The notes below the pieces were generated by a model that did no database searches, had not been told where the DNA came from, and saw only the letters and a program-made list of their open reading frames with translations. DNA of 64,000 bases. Source: Sunxiuqinia sp963974515. Lineage in GTDB: Bacteria > Bacteroidota > Bacteroidia > Bacteroidales > Prolixibacteraceae. The stretch is taken from NCBI RefSeq assembly GCF_963974515.1, contig NZ_CAXBDD010000008.1, positions 26,215 to 90,214 of the forward strand, given 5' to 3'. Below are positions 62,551 through 64,000 of the stretch, in pieces; the stretch's first letter is position 1; every line of letters begins with the position of its first letter. The position numbers were made by a program, and so were the translations under genes.

Positions 62551-63969
62551 ATGTCAAGCGATATAATGAATTTCGATCTAAATAAATCTTCCGAAGAAAT
62601 CATCAAGGTAATTGGTGTTGGAGGCGGCGGCGGAAACGCCGTAAACCACATGTTTCAACAGGGAATAAAAGATGTTGGTTTTATGCTGTGCAATACCGAT
62701 GAGCAGGCTTTGCGAAACAGTCCGGTCCCCCTGAAGTTACAGCTGGGCGAGTCGCTCACCGAAGGGCGTGGTGCGGGAAACAAACCTGAAATCGGGCGTG
62801 AAGCAGCCATTGAAAGTATCGATGAAATTAAAAAGACGCTGAAGTCAACCACCAAGATGGTTTTTATTACAGCCGGAATGGGCGGTGGAACAGGAACCGG
62901 AGCGGCTCCGGTGATTGCCGAAGCCTGCAAGGAACTCAACATCCTGACGGTAGGAATCGTCACGCTGCCTTTCCGGAATGAAGGGCGCCGACGCATTAAA
63001 CAGGCCATTGATGGCATTGCCGAAATGGAGAATCATGTCGACTCGTTGCTTGTAATCAACAATGAGCGGATTCGGGAGATGTACGGCGATTTTAAGATTT
63101 CGGAGGCTTTTGCCAAAGCCGACAACGTGCTGACCACGGCCGCAAAAGGAATTGCTGAGATTATCACTGTTCCCGGTTACATTAATGTGGACTTTGCCGA
63201 TGTGGAAACGGTGATGCGCAACAGTGGCGTCGCGGTCATGGGATCGGCAAAAGCTGAAGGCGAAAACCGTGCGCTGCGGGCAGTGGAAGAAGCTCTGAAT
63301 TCTCCCCTTCTGAATAACAACGACATTAACGGAGCGCGCAATATTTTGCTGAATATTACTTCGGGAAGCGAAGAAGTGACGATGGACGAAATTGGAGCAA
63401 TCACTGATTACATTCAAGCCAAAGCCGGACACGATGCCGACCTGATTTGGGGAAATGGTGTGGATGAAGCTCTGGGGCACGAGATCTCAGTTACGATTAT
63501 TGCCACTGGATTTAGTGTGAGCAGTATTCCTGAAATGATGGCCGCCCGCAAGGTGGAAAAAACCTATCACACGCTGGTTGATGAGCCGCAACCAACACCA
63601 CCGGTTCGACCGAGACCCGAAGTTCGTGTACCCTCTGCAGGAGGTGAAACAAAACGGGCAAGCATTAACCAGCAGTCCATTGAGTTTGAAATTAACAAGC
63701 CAATGGACGAGTTTGATGAATTGTACGGCAAAGCCAATTCAGCCGATCCTAAAAAGGAATACTCCGTCAAGCTGGACTATTCCTCCTCATCGGACGAAGA
63801 GGTGGACGAGCTGGAAAACATTCCGGCCTACCGCCGCAAGAAGGTGAACATTCAAAATATGAAAAAGAAGTTTGAAGAAAAACTGTCGCGCTTCTCACTT
63901 TCGCCCGATGACGAAGATAACACCAAGTTGCGGGACAATAACTCATACCTGCACGACAAGGTGGATTAA
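62551..63969 (+). CDS. ftsZ: FtsZ paralogue 2 (canonical Bacteroidota form)
   Basis: 472 residues. The core matches textbook FtsZ: IGVGGGGGNAVNHM, GGGTGTGAAP (111-120), LPFRNEGRRR, VPGYINVDFADV (T7, 212-217) and SGVAVMGSAKAEGENRA. The linker contains a Pro-rich part (PQPTPPVRPRPEV), then a conserved-looking LENIPAYRRKKV and a final LRDNNSYLHDKVD as in other Bacteroidota FtsZ. I take it as the main Z-ring protein and give it the symbol. The last 31 bases of the window hold no visible feature. Confidence 0.94.
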   Translation: MSSDIMNFDLNKSSEEIIKVIGVGGGGGNAVNHMFQQGIKDVGFMLCNTDEQALRNSPVPLKLQLGESLTEGRGAGNKPEIGREAAIESIDEIKKTLKSTTKMVFITAGMGGGTGTGAAPVIAEACKELNILTVGIVTLPFRNEGRRRIKQAIDGIAEMENHVDSLLVINNERIREMYGDFKISEAFAKADNVLTTAAKGIAEIITVPGYINVDFADVETVMRNSGVAVMGSAKAEGENRALRAVEEALNSPLLNNNDINGARNILLNITSGSEEVTMDEIGAITDYIQAKAGHDADLIWGNGVDEALGHEISVTIIATGFSVSSIPEMMAARKVEKTYHTLVDEPQPTPPVRPRPEVRVPSAGGETKRASINQQSIEFEINKPMDEFDELYGKANSADPKKEYSVKLDYSSSSDEEVDELENIPAYRRKKVNIQNMKKKFEEKLSRFSLSPDDEDNTKLRDNNSYLHDKVD

Positions 63970-64000
63970 GAGGGTGAGAAGATCGGGTGGTGAGAATGAG

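Noticed and set aside
61258..63969. Tandem ftsZ as an assembly duplication
   Set aside because: The two copies differ along their whole length and in their tails, so they are true paralogues.

Overview
The window reads as chromosomal DNA of a Bacteroidota bacterium, most likely the Marinilabiliales / Prolixibacteraceae branch. That placement is inference. It rests on TTG-N18-20-TAnnTTTG promoters, a type IX secretion plug protein (DUF5103), a six-gene Na+-NQR operon, a GlsA/GlsB-type glycine-lipid pair, a long PurF paralogue, and a dcw cluster without murF or ddl. There is one tRNA gene (Ser-GGA), no rRNA and no CRISPR array.

Layout. 1-5.2 kb: tail of a membrane sugar-transferase-like protein, a GNAT enzyme, an HsdR-N nuclease-like domain, then amn-holA-rhomboid-aminotransferase-like. 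5.2-11.6 kb: yqgE, a DivIC/FtsB-like gene, pruA, a PAS histidine kinase and the T9SS plug. 11.7-17.7 kb: nqrABCDEF with a clear promoter and terminator. 18-27 kb: tadA, aspS, a cupin, an exbB/4-TM/exbD/exbD operon, tRNA-Ser, asparaginase, tatD and gdhA. 27-33.4 kb: DEAD-box helicase, 7TM histidine kinase, and a BASS-acyltransferase-mntP operon. 33.4-37.1 kb: a gene-poor accessory scar with a DUF4143 ATPase, a tyrosine recombinase broken by two in-frame stops, a 22-bp perfect inverted repeat and a tRNA-like fragment. 37.1-47.3 kb: alkaline phosphatase, a metzincin-type lipoprotein, an AlbA_2 protein, a rubrerythrin-VIT fusion, small enzymes, SPOR + PurF-like, and glsB/glsA.

47.5-64 kb is a compact dcw cluster: mraZ, rsmH, ftsL, ftsI, murE, mraY, murD, ftsW, murG, murC, ftsQ, ftsA and two consecutive ftsZ genes. 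Many junctions overlap by 1-8 bases. A 10-bp-periodic AGTG array upstream of mraZ looks like the MraZ operator.

The most interesting system is the tandem FtsZ pair. Their N-terminal 220 residues align without a gap and both keep the GTP-binding and GTPase-activating motifs. The second has the Bacteroidota-like tail. The first has a divergent tail ending in a helix that closely resembles the C-terminal membrane-targeting helix of FtsA, encoded just upstream. It may be a self-anchoring or membrane-tuned FtsZ partner.
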